A stretch of DNA of 64,000 nt from Lewinella sp. LCG006 (lineage in GTDB: Bacteria > Bacteroidota > Bacteroidia > Chitinophagales > Saprospiraceae). The notes under the pieces were generated by a model that worked only from the letters and a program-made list of their open reading frames with translations, had not been told where the DNA came from and did not search any database. Location of the stretch: the NCBI RefSeq assembly GCF_040784935.1, contig NZ_CP160680.1, positions 682,001-746,000 on the forward strand. Reading direction: 5' to 3'. Below are positions 36,082-43,955 of this stretch, one piece after another. Both the position numbers and the translations under genes were made by a program. The stretch's first letter is position 1; each line of letters begins with the position of its first letter.

Positions 36082-38532
36082 ATGTTAAAGAACTATCTAA
36101 AAACCGCCTTGAGAAATTTGTGGAAGAACCGCTTCTACAGTGGTATCAACCTACTCGGCTTGAGCAGTGGTATGTTGTGTTTCCTCTTCATTGCTGCTTT
36201 CATTCAGGATGAACTGAGTTACAATCGTTTCCACGAAAAAGGAGACAGGATTGTCCGAATGAATTTCGTCGGGAAAATGGGAGAAAATGACCTGACCGTG
36301 CCGCAGCTAGGTGCTCCGGTAGGTGCCGTTATGCTCGAAGAATTTCCTGAGGTAGAGAACTTCATGCGCTTTAGAGAGACGGGAGAGTTTCTAGTTCGTT
36401 ACGAAAACCAAAGCTTCCAGGAAAGTGAAGTCGTTTATGCCGACAGCACCTTATTAGACATTTTTGATTTTACCCTCCTTGAGGGTGACCCGAACAGCAT
36501 TTTGCGACAAGCCGGGACGGCCATCGTTACTCAGTCCATTGCCAAAAAATATTTCGGCAGTCAAAATCCTATTGGTAAAACAATTCAATTAGACAATGAG
36601 TCGGACTATGTCATAAATGGTGTTTTGGCAGACATCCCGAAAAACTCTACGATCCAACAGGATATTTTCCTAGCAATGGCCAGCTTGGATGAAAGTCGCG
36701 AAACCTTGTGGACCAACATGAATTTTGAAACCTACTTCCTGCTTCGCGAAGGGGCCCAAATTGCTAATATTGAAGCCAAACTCCCGGAATTTCTCCGTAG
36801 GCATCTGGGCAGTGAAATGGAACGCTTCCTGAAAATTTCTTTTGATGATTTTCTTGCTGCGGGCAACTCCGGAGAATTTACCCTTATGCCGCTACGTGAT
36901 ATTTATCTCCATTCTGAATTCCAGGAGAACCTTGGGCCGAGTAGCGATATCAAATACCTCTATATTTTTGCTGCCGTGGGTATCTTCATCTTGTTGCTGG
37001 CTGCAATCAACTTTGTAAATCTAGCGACCGCCAGGGCTTCAACCCGTTCCCGGGAAGTGGGAGTGAGAAAAGTCGTTGGTGCTGGTCGGTTGCAACTTAT
37101 GGGGCAATTCTTATCGGAGAGTACCCTGTTGGCATTTCTGGCATTGGGAATAGCGCTGATAGGGATGCGCATTGCCCTCCCCTACTTCAACGAACTGGCA
37201 GGTAAATCGATCAGGATGAGCTTTTTTATGGAACAACCCTTGATGGTAGGAATTGGGTTTTCACTGGTTGCGCTTATTGGGTTACTTGCAGGAGCTTATC
37301 CTTCCTTTGTATTAGCGGGTTTCCGTCCTATGGAAGCTATTCAGCAACGCTTACCTGGTAATGGTAAGCGCCGTAGCCAATTGGACTTGCGGGGTACGCT
37401 GGTTGTCTTTCAGTTTGCTATTACGACTTTACTCTTGGTAAGTACTCTCACGGTGTATCGACAAATGCAATTTGTACAGGAGAAAAAACTGGGTTACAAC
37501 AAGGAACAACTCCTGCTCATTGATGGTGCTTATGGACTAGGCGATCAGCTATCAGCCTTTACCTCCCAACTAAAAATGGACGCCAGGGTAAAAAGCCTGG
37601 CAACCACCAGCTACTTGCCTACGCCTTCCAGCAGGAACAAGAGTGGTTACTTTTTGGGCAATAGCCCCGAAAAGAGTGCTTTGTACATGATGCAGGTGTG
37701 GTACGTTGACGAAAACTACCTGCCTACGATGGACATCGAACTGGTAGAGGGTCGCAACTTTGCCCCTACCACCGAAACGGGAACCACGACCAACGTCATC
37801 GTCAACGAAGCAGCCATTCGGGAGTTTCACCTTACTGGTGACGTCATTGGCCAACAGATCAGCCGCAACTTTGGCGATGATGCTGGTGATCAGTCAGCAC
37901 TTTATGTTTACAATATTGTGGGGGTGGTAAAAGACTTCCACTACGAATCCTTCCACCATGAAATTGAACCATTGGTACTGCATCAAGGTCAGAGTAATCG
38001 CTTTGTGGCCGCAAGGGTGACCCCTACGAATCTTCCTGGCCTCCTTACCGACATTGAACAACAGTGGAAGGCCCTGGCTCCGCACCAGCCTTTTCAGTAC
38101 ACCTTCCTGGATGAAGGTTTTACGCAAATGTACGAGGCCGAAATCCGGATGGGTAAAGTAGCTCGACTATTCGCCTTCTTATCTATACTCATTGCTAGTA
38201 TTGGACTCTTGGGTTTAGCTACGTTCACGGCGCTCCAAAGGCAAAAAGAAGTAAGTATCCGCAAAGTCCTGGGTGCTTCGGTGAGTGGACTATTCCTGCT
38301 GCTGACTCGCGACTTTGGCAAATTGATTCTTATTGCCTTGGTGATCAGCTTACCAATTTCGTGGTACTTGATGCAGCAGTGGTTGCAGGGTTTTGTGTAC
38401 GCTACAGCGATCAGTATCAGTACCTTCTTCCTTACGGGTGGGGTACTGCTGGTGGTGGCACTACTGGCCGTAGGGTTTCAGTCGCTGCGGACGGCGCTGG
38501 GGAATCCGGTGGATTCGCTGCGGGGGACGTAG
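36082..38532 (+). CDS. MacB/FtsX-type ABC transporter permease
   Basis: 816 residues from the ATG at 36082 (MLKNYLKTALRNLWKNRFYSGINLLGLSSG, the typical start of Bacteroidota MacB-like permeases). Two MacB periplasmic core domains and two FtsX domains: TM1 at about 20-42, TM2-4 at about 290-420, a second periplasmic domain at about 450-680, and TMs at about 690-800 with QRQKEVSIRKVLGASVSGLF. No ATPase gene is adjacent, usual for this family in Bacteroidota. Such permeases with a partner ATPase perform mechanotransmission, for example export of lipoproteins, toxins or antimicrobials. Substrate unknown. Confidence 0.9.
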   Translation: MLKNYLKTALRNLWKNRFYSGINLLGLSSGMLCFLFIAAFIQDELSYNRFHEKGDRIVRMNFVGKMGENDLTVPQLGAPVGAVMLEEFPEVENFMRFRETGEFLVRYENQSFQESEVVYADSTLLDIFDFTLLEGDPNSILRQAGTAIVTQSIAKKYFGSQNPIGKTIQLDNESDYVINGVLADIPKNSTIQQDIFLAMASLDESRETLWTNMNFETYFLLREGAQIANIEAKLPEFLRRHLGSEMERFLKISFDDFLAAGNSGEFTLMPLRDIYLHSEFQENLGPSSDIKYLYIFAAVGIFILLLAAINFVNLATARASTRSREVGVRKVVGAGRLQLMGQFLSESTLLAFLALGIALIGMRIALPYFNELAGKSIRMSFFMEQPLMVGIGFSLVALIGLLAGAYPSFVLAGFRPMEAIQQRLPGNGKRRSQLDLRGTLVVFQFAITTLLLVSTLTVYRQMQFVQEKKLGYNKEQLLLIDGAYGLGDQLSAFTSQLKMDARVKSLATTSYLPTPSSRNKSGYFLGNSPEKSALYMMQVWYVDENYLPTMDIELVEGRNFAPTTETGTTTNVIVNEAAIREFHLTGDVIGQQISRNFGDDAGDQSALYVYNIVGVVKDFHYESFHHEIEPLVLHQGQSNRFVAARVTPTNLPGLLTDIEQQWKALAPHQPFQYTFLDEGFTQMYEAEIRMGKVARLFAFLSILIASIGLLGLATFTALQRQKEVSIRKVLGASVSGLFLLLTRDFGKLILIALVISLPISWYLMQQWLQGFVYATAISISTFFLTGGVLLVVALLAVGFQSLRTALGNPVDSLRGT

Positions 38533-38704
38533 GGTTGGAAGCCATGACAATAGCAACAACCAGGTAGAGAGGAAGTGAATCGGTAGACATTAGCGCACTA
38601 TTTAAGTGATGGTTGTGATGCGGCTGATCGCACAATAAGGTAAAATACATAAATTCTTAATTAGAGCGTACTTGTGCTGCAAGTCGCCCCCCCCAGCGGT
38701 TTAC

Positions 38705-38745
38705 CCACCCCCGACTTTGCAAGTCGACCCCGCCAGCGGGGTACA
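38705..38745. repeat. Hairpin repeat unit with GACTTTGCAAGTC stem
   Basis: Hairpin CGACTTTGCAAGTCG (38712-38726), then ACCCCGCCAGCGGGGT (38727-38742). Same layout as the units at 24.56, 28.86 and 28.96 kb, with different paired bases. A partial copy (GCAAGTCGCCCC) precedes it at about 38680. Confidence 0.6.
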
Positions 38746-38814
38746 TTTGGTGGAGCTAGTAGCAAGGATTTGCTTTTTTTTGCTGAAGAAAATATCTCAG
38801 TGTTTGTCGCATCC

Positions 38815-38965
38815 TGGCGCGCAGGCCGGAGGCCGGAGCGCGGTGGCCGGAGGCCACAAGGACCAGCGGTGGTAGCACTGCGGCGGCAGCGCAGTGCGGA
38901 CGACGCGGCACCGATCCCGTCCCGACTAGAAAAGTCGGGACGGGAGCAGGTGGGGCCCACACTGA
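38815..38965 (+). repeat. Structured intergenic element, copy B
   Basis: Contains GGTGGTAGC (38868-38876), hairpin GCACTGCG-GCGGCAG-CGCAGTGC overlapping the core TGCGGACGACGCGGCACC (38895-38912), then a strong hairpin CCCGTCCCGACT...AGTCGGGACGGG (38916-38943). Blocks and order are shared with copy C at 9301-9386, in opposite orientation. Confidence 0.6.
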
Positions 38966-39048
38966 AACAAATAATTAAAACAAATTAGCAAAATCAACAA
39001 ATAACAACAAATCCTCTAATTATCCTGCGCTAGACAACTCAAAGCTTG

Positions 39049-39056
39049 TATCTTTG
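39049..39056 (+). promoter_or_regulatory. Candidate -7 box of uvrA
   Basis: TATCTTTG, a full match to TAnnTTTG, 27 nt before the ATG at 39084. No clear -33 box. Confidence 0.5.
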
Positions 39057-39083
39057 TTGCTTATACTAGACCAAAAAGAACGC

Positions 39084-41921
39084 ATGAGTTCCGTAGATAC
39101 GACCCGAGAAATCACCAAGGCTGACTTGCGCAATACCATCTTTATTAAAGGCGCGCGCAGCAACAATTTGAAGAACATAAGTCTGGATATTCCGAAGAAC
39201 AAGCTGGTGGTGGTCACCGGTGTTTCGGGGTCGGGGAAATCGTCGATAACGATGGATACGCTGTTTGCGGAAGGGCAACGGCGCTACGTGGAGAGCCTGT
39301 CGAGCTACGCGCGGCAGTTCCTGATGCGGATGAAGAAGCCGGATGTGGACTACATCAAAGGTATCTGTCCAGCCATTGCCATTGAGCAGAAAGTGAGTAC
39401 GGCCAATGCCCGCTCAACCGTGGGTACCTTGACAGAAGTGTACGATTATCTGCGGCTGCTGTACGCCAGAATAGGCAAGACGGTGAGCCCAATATCGGGG
39501 ATGGAGGTGAAGAAACACGAGGTGTCGGACGTGGTCGACTACATCCTGCAATTGCCTGAGGGTAGTAAGGTGCAACTATTGGCCCCAGCCCCCGCTAAAT
39601 ACCGCGACCGCACCTTGGGTGCCGAGCTGCAGCTGCTGTTGCAGAAGGGCTACACCCGCGTATTTTGGGAAGGTGAGTTGCAGGACATCCAGGAGCTGAT
39701 GGAGTCGAAAGACAAGAACCTGAGCAAGAAGCTGGAAAAGCTGGAGGAAGAGCTTATGATACTGATCGACCGGGTGGTCGTAAAAAAAGATGACGAGGAG
39801 AACAACAAGCGGATTGCGGACTCGGTGCAGACGGCCTTTTACGAAAGTGAGGGCGACTGCCAGGTGATGGTCATTGACGGAGAAAGCAAGAACTTCAACA
39901 ACCGCTTTGAGCTGGATGGGATGACCTTTCTGGAACCCTCACCACAGCTCTTCAACTTCAACAACCCTTATGGTGCTTGCCCAAAATGTGAAGGTTTCAG
40001 CTTGGTGATGGGGATTGATGAGACCAAAGTTATCCCTAACCCTGCGCTGAGTGTATACGAAGGAGCCATAGCCTGCTGGAAAGGTGAGCGCTACGGCCAG
40101 TCGCTAGATAGATTTCTGGAAGTGGCGCACAAGTTCGACTTCCCGGTGCATACCCCTTACCAGGATTTGAGTCGGCCAGAGCAGCGCCTATTATGGCGGG
40201 GCAACAGCTACTTTGAGGGGGTGGATGCCTTCTTCGGCGAGTTGCAGGAGAAGATGTACAAAATCCAGAACCGCGTAATGTTGGCTCGCTACCGCGGGCG
40301 GACACGTTGCCCGGAATGTGATGGTAGCAGACTCCGCCAGGAGGCATCATACGTATTGGTAGACGGGCATCCGATCACGGAATTGACGGATATGCCGATC
40401 AAGAATTTGCTGACCTTGTTTGCGGAGTTGAAACTGAATGAAAACGACCGACAGATTGGTCGGCGCTTGCTGCTGGAAGTCAATAACCGTTTGAAGTTCA
40501 TGTTTGACCTAGGGCTGGGTTACCTGACTTTGAGTCGCCTATCGAATACCCTCAGTGGTGGAGAAACCCAGCGGATCAACCTGACCCGCACCCTAGGCAG
40601 CAACCTTACCGCCTCGATGTACCTGCTGGACGAACCCAGCATTGGGTTGCATCCACGAGATACGGGAAGGCTGGTGACCGTGCTGGAGCGACTGCGCGAC
40701 CTGGGCAATACCGTAGTGGTGGTAGAGCACGAGGAAGACGTAATCAAAAGTGCCGACTACCTCATCGACATCGGCCCGGCAGCGGGCATTCATGGCGGAG
40801 AGGTGGTATTCGCCGGGCCTTACGCGGACATCTACGATGAAGCCACCGAGAGCCTAACGACCAAATACATGAGCGGACGGATGGCCATACCCGTACCTGA
40901 GAGTCGCCGTCCGGTGAGCAACTTCCTAAGGGTACGCGGCGCACGACAACATAACCTCAAAAACATAGATGCCGATATCCCCCTGAACGCGCTGACCGTA
41001 GTGACGGGCGTATCGGGTAGTGGCAAGACCAGCCTGGTAAAAGATATCATCTACCGCGCGCTGAAACAAAAGCTGGAAGAAACTTACAGTAAAACGCCCG
41101 GTGTATTCAAGGAATTGGCCGGGGAGATCGGCATGCTGACCCAGGTAGAGCTGGTGAACCAGAAACCTATTGGTAAATCATCGCGCTCGAACCCGATCAC
41201 CTACGTGAAGGCTTACGATGCCATCCGTAAATTGATGTCGGACCAGCAATTGTCGAAAATCCGGGGCTACAAGCCGGGGCACTTTTCCTTCAATGTGGAC
41301 GGTGGCCGCTGCGACGAATGCAAAGGTGATGGTGAGATTGTAGTAGAAATGCAGTTTCTGGCGGACATTCGCCTGGAGTGTGAAACTTGTGGTGGCAAGC
41401 GCTTCAAGTCGGACTTGCTAGATGTGACCTACAATGGTAAAAACATCCACCAGATTCTGGAATTGAGCATTGAGGAAGCGCTGGATTTCTTCAAGGACCA
41501 CGATGATATTCTGAGCAAAATACAGCCCTTGTTTGATGTAGGCTTGGGCTACGTGCAGCTGGGGCAGGCCTCTTCTACCCTATCGGGTGGTGAGGCGCAG
41601 CGGGTGAAGTTGGCTTCCTTCCTGAGCAAAGAAAGTGCCCGCGACCACGTTTTCTTCATCTTTGACGAACCTACAACAGGCCTCCATTTTCACGATATTC
41701 GCAAACTGCTGGATGCCCTGAACGCGCTGGTAGAAAAGGGCCATACCGTACTGGTGGTAGAGCACAACCTGGAGGTAGTCAAATGCGCCGACTGGGTCGT
41801 AGACCTAGGCCCTGAGGGCGGTGCCGAAGGTGGCCACTTGGTGTTTCAGGGCCGCCCGGAGGATTTGGTCAACGTCAAGGAATCCTATACGGGGCAGTAT
41901 TTGGGGGAGAAGTTGGTTTGA
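39084..41921 (+). CDS. uvrA: Excinuclease ABC subunit UvrA
   Basis: 945 residues from the ATG at 39084 (MSSVDTTREITKADLR); the in-frame ATG at 39054 precedes or overlaps the -7 box TATCTTTG and was not chosen. Full length. Two ABC ATPase modules, with Walker A GVSGSGKSS and GVSGSGKTS, signatures LSGGETQRINL and LSGGEAQRVKL, and Walker B LLDEPSIGLHPRD and IFDEPTTGLHFHD. Zinc motifs CPKCEGF/CPECDGSRL and CDECKGDGEI/CETCGGKRF are present. It recognises DNA damage with UvrB in nucleotide excision repair. The stop is followed by a 13-bp tandem duplication (TGGTTTTGTTCGT twice, 41922-41947). uvrB and uvrC are not nearby. Confidence 0.97.
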   Translation: MSSVDTTREITKADLRNTIFIKGARSNNLKNISLDIPKNKLVVVTGVSGSGKSSITMDTLFAEGQRRYVESLSSYARQFLMRMKKPDVDYIKGICPAIAIEQKVSTANARSTVGTLTEVYDYLRLLYARIGKTVSPISGMEVKKHEVSDVVDYILQLPEGSKVQLLAPAPAKYRDRTLGAELQLLLQKGYTRVFWEGELQDIQELMESKDKNLSKKLEKLEEELMILIDRVVVKKDDEENNKRIADSVQTAFYESEGDCQVMVIDGESKNFNNRFELDGMTFLEPSPQLFNFNNPYGACPKCEGFSLVMGIDETKVIPNPALSVYEGAIACWKGERYGQSLDRFLEVAHKFDFPVHTPYQDLSRPEQRLLWRGNSYFEGVDAFFGELQEKMYKIQNRVMLARYRGRTRCPECDGSRLRQEASYVLVDGHPITELTDMPIKNLLTLFAELKLNENDRQIGRRLLLEVNNRLKFMFDLGLGYLTLSRLSNTLSGGETQRINLTRTLGSNLTASMYLLDEPSIGLHPRDTGRLVTVLERLRDLGNTVVVVEHEEDVIKSADYLIDIGPAAGIHGGEVVFAGPYADIYDEATESLTTKYMSGRMAIPVPESRRPVSNFLRVRGARQHNLKNIDADIPLNALTVVTGVSGSGKTSLVKDIIYRALKQKLEETYSKTPGVFKELAGEIGMLTQVELVNQKPIGKSSRSNPITYVKAYDAIRKLMSDQQLSKIRGYKPGHFSFNVDGGRCDECKGDGEIVVEMQFLADIRLECETCGGKRFKSDLLDVTYNGKNIHQILELSIEEALDFFKDHDDILSKIQPLFDVGLGYVQLGQASSTLSGGEAQRVKLASFLSKESARDHVFFIFDEPTTGLHFHDIRKLLDALNALVEKGHTVLVVEHNLEVVKCADWVVDLGPEGGAEGGHLVFQGRPEDLVNVKESYTGQYLGEKLV

Positions 41922-41989
41922 TGGTTTTGTTCGTTGGTTTTGTTCGTTGAAAAGGTGTAAAGGTTGGAAGGGTGTAAAGGTTGGAATAG

Positions 41990-42229
41990 TTATTTTCTTC
42001 GATTAAAACGGTACCAGTCCAGAAATTCGACCGATTGATTGATGCTTGCGGAATCAGGCATATTGTGCATATCAATGCCTGTTTTTGCTTTAACGATTGC
42101 GATAAGCTCACTACGACGGATACCAAATTTTTCGGATACCAAAACAGCACAAGATCTTGCACTTGAGGCTCGGTGTAACAAGGAAAGATCTTCCCGTTGG
42201 GCCCTTTTTTTGTGGCCTGAAAATGACAT
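41990..42229 (-). CDS. Possible small hypothetical protein
   Basis: 79 codons. The C-terminal half reads like a real protein (SEKFGIRRSELIAIVKAKTG; SINQSVEFLDWYRFNRRK), with plausible helices and a basic end, while the first 25 residues are Arg/Ser-rich and less convincing; the true start may be internal. No known motif. It lies downstream of a terminator-like hairpin on its own strand. It could be a gene remnant. Confidence 0.3.
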   Translation of the reverse strand: MSFSGHKKRAQREDLSLLHRASSARSCAVLVSEKFGIRRSELIAIVKAKTGIDMHNMPDSASINQSVEFLDWYRFNRRK

Positions 42230-42251
42230 CTACCATTCTATTTGAAAATAT

Positions 42252-42276
42252 AAAAAAGGCGGAGACTAAGCCTTTT
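42252..42276 (-). terminator. Terminator-like hairpin on the minus strand
   Basis: On the minus strand AAAAGGC, loop TTAGTCTCC, GCCTTTTTT. It would end a transcript coming from the tRNA/phosphodiesterase side. Confidence 0.5.
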
Positions 42277-42296
42277 GCGCCAGTGCCTTTGCTGCA

Positions 42297-42407
42297 TTAT
42301 CCAGGATCTGCTAAAACCATGGTTCTCAGCTTGTCCACCAACCGAATTGGTACACTGACAGCGCCGCCTTTTTTGGAGAGTGGCGTGTCTCTCGTCGTAC
42401 GGGGCAT
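42297..42407 (-). CDS. Possible 36-residue small protein
   Basis: Short frame starting MPRTTRDTPLSKKGGAVSVP and ending RLVDKLRTMVLADPG, with an open frame 14 codons further upstream. The AVSVPIRLVDKLR part resembles a strand-helix start seen in ribbon-helix-helix proteins, but it is too short to assign. It lies between the tRNA-like gene and the hairpin terminator. Listed only as a candidate. Confidence 0.2.
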   Translation of the reverse strand: MPRTTRDTPLSKKGGAVSVPIRLVDKLRTMVLADPG

Positions 42408-42587
42408 TCTCGACTGCTGTTTTTCTCTCTGCTCTTGCGGAGCATTCGGTTACGTTTTTAACGCTTACCTAAAGTGCAAACATTCATCAAGTACCTCAGC
42501 CTTGCGGGCTTTGGTGACTCCTGGTTAAGTCGTAACTTCCAGGAATTAGGCGCTTTGCTTACCCGGTACCGGTCAGGCCTTTGCTAG

Positions 42588-42660
42588 TTAAGAATACAAG
42601 ATTCGAACTTGTCCACTTTAGATTAACAATCTAATGCTCTACCAACTGAGCTAACTCCTT
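42588..42660 (-). tRNA. tRNA-Asn (GUU), acceptor stem slightly degenerate
   Basis: 73 nt on the minus strand with standard geometry: acceptor AAGGAGT/ATTCTTA, TA, D arm GCTC-AGTTGGTA-GAGC, anticodon arm TTAGA-TTGTTAA-TCTAA (anticodon GTT), 5-nt variable loop, T arm ACAAG-TTCGAAT-CTTGT, discriminator A. No encoded CCA. Position 1-72 is an A-A mismatch and two acceptor pairs are G-U, so it may be a divergent extra copy or a tRNA pseudogene. It lies inside a helix formed by GGTCAGGC and GCCTGACC. Confidence 0.75.
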
Positions 42661-42811
42661 GCCACTGAAATGTGCCTGACCAACTGCTCCGCACCCTTTT
42701 GGGGTACCGAATACAGCACACTTCCTGCGTTTCGGTTTACAAAACCTACTGTGCCGTACTTTAAGACTACTGGGCAGACCGAAACCTACCTTTCCCCTTT
42801 GGCACTAAAAA

Positions 42812-43909
42812 TTATTCTTTCAATACACTTTCAATAACGGGCCCAACCTCGTCTGTGGGGTTGGAATAATCCAAACCAAGGCAAGCAGCGGCGGTTTTGG
42901 CCACTTGATTTTGCCACCATTGGCCCTCTGTTTTAACCTCACCTAAGGCGGGAGTGTCAGGGCCCAGGGCGGCCAACCAGATGGCGTTTGACCCATCGTA
43001 GGTTTTTCCGTGGCTTTTCCACTCGGTCATAGGGCTGTTGCCGCGGCCGTGATCCGTGGTGATTAAGAGGGTGGTTTTGCCAGCGTAGACCGGGTCACTT
43101 TGTAGGTATTCCCATAATTGGCCAATCATCTGATCGGTTTGGTGGGCGCTATAGAGATAGCGATTGTAGGAACCATCGTGTGCAAAATCATCGGTTTCGC
43201 CATAACTGATGTACACGACGCGAGGGTGTTGCCGCTTAACGTATTCCATCATGTAGTTGTGGGTCAGGAAATCCGGGCGAACGCTGTTCCAAAGGAGCGG
43301 TGCCTGCTGGCTCAATTCATTGAGGAAGATTTCCTTGGCGGATAAATGATCTCCCTCTGCCAGATCGTATCCACAATTTACGGGAATGCCGCTGCGCTCT
43401 TCATTGACGATGTAGTCAAAGACATCCCAGGAACCAAAGGCCGCTACCCGACTGTGGAAAGCGGGCTGCTCGTTGAGCCACTCCAACAAGGTCTTATTAG
43501 GATTATTGACTTTGTTGTTGCTGTTGATCCGAGGGTCGCTGAAGCCGCTGAGAATCTCATTGTAACCGGGGTAAGAAAACCAAAAGAAGTTGGTCAGGTT
43601 TCCTTTATTCCCCAACCACCGATTTCCGTGTAGCTGGCCTTGCTTAGCGATGACATCCCAAAAGAAAGGCATCAGTTTCGCCCGACGCACTTCGGCCGTT
43701 TCGCCACCAAATTCCTTTCTGATCTCGTCTTGATAGCTCGTCAGTTCGCGGTTATCCACCATCGAATCGACGATGCCGCCGTAAAGCTCTTCCCAACGCA
43801 GGCCATCCAATGTAATGATGAAAACGTTTTCCGTAAGCAGCTCGCTACTTTGACCAACAAGGGTAAAGCCACTGAATGCAATCAATAACGTAGCAATTAA
43901 ATTTTTCAT
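42812..43909 (-). CDS. Secreted alkaline-phosphatase-superfamily phosphodiesterase/phosphohydrolase
   Basis: 365 residues; signal peptide MKNLIATLLIAFSGFTLVGQ, so periplasmic or surface. Metal-site motifs of the alkaline phosphatase superfamily are visible: ITLDGLRWEEL (first Asp, about 34), a nucleophile region FSYPGYNEILSG (Ser in SYPGYNE), GETDDFAHDG (Asp and His, about 238-247), TTDHGRG (about 285-291) and a final His in EWKSHGKTYDG. The superfamily includes nucleotide pyrophosphatases, phosphonoacetate hydrolase and phosphonate monoester hydrolases; the exact reaction cannot be read. It is the last gene of the leftward operon (46-bp gap after the DUF5690 gene), which suggests it frees phosphonate or phosphate from an ester outside the cytoplasm. 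Confidence 0.85.
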   Translation of the reverse strand: MKNLIATLLIAFSGFTLVGQSSELLTENVFIITLDGLRWEELYGGIVDSMVDNRELTSYQDEIRKEFGGETAEVRRAKLMPFFWDVIAKQGQLHGNRWLGNKGNLTNFFWFSYPGYNEILSGFSDPRINSNNKVNNPNKTLLEWLNEQPAFHSRVAAFGSWDVFDYIVNEERSGIPVNCGYDLAEGDHLSAKEIFLNELSQQAPLLWNSVRPDFLTHNYMMEYVKRQHPRVVYISYGETDDFAHDGSYNRYLYSAHQTDQMIGQLWEYLQSDPVYAGKTTLLITTDHGRGNSPMTEWKSHGKTYDGSNAIWLAALGPDTPALGEVKTEGQWWQNQVAKTAAACLGLDYSNPTDEVGPVIESVLKE

Positions 43910-43955
43910 GACTTAGTTTTTTTAAGGAACGTAAAAACAATAAATGATCCAGTTC

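Larger units (their letters stand above)
38533..39083. other. Intergenic region with structured element B
   Basis: 551 bp between the permease gene and uvrA. It contains a CCCCC-hairpin unit (38705-38745), a GC-rich structured element (about 38815-38965) and the uvrA -7 box. No credible gene; the short frames here translate the repeats. Confidence 0.65.
41922..42811. other. 890-bp intergenic stretch with tRNA-like gene and inverted repeats
   Basis: Holds a tRNA-Asn-like gene (42588-42660, minus), an enclosing 8-bp helix (42571-42578 with 42674-42681), another inverted repeat GTTTCGGT/ACCGAAAC (42729-42736 with 42778-42785), a terminator-like hairpin on the minus strand (42252-42276), two doubtful small minus-strand ORFs and low-complexity GTGTAAAGGTTGGAAGG repeats (41952-41985). 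Confidence 0.6.

Noticed and set aside
42690-42785. Second tRNA (Thr-like anticodon arm GGT-TTTGTAA-ACC, minus strand)
   Set aside because: D arm, T arm and acceptor cannot be formed with normal geometry; the hairpin is better explained as part of an inverted repeat.
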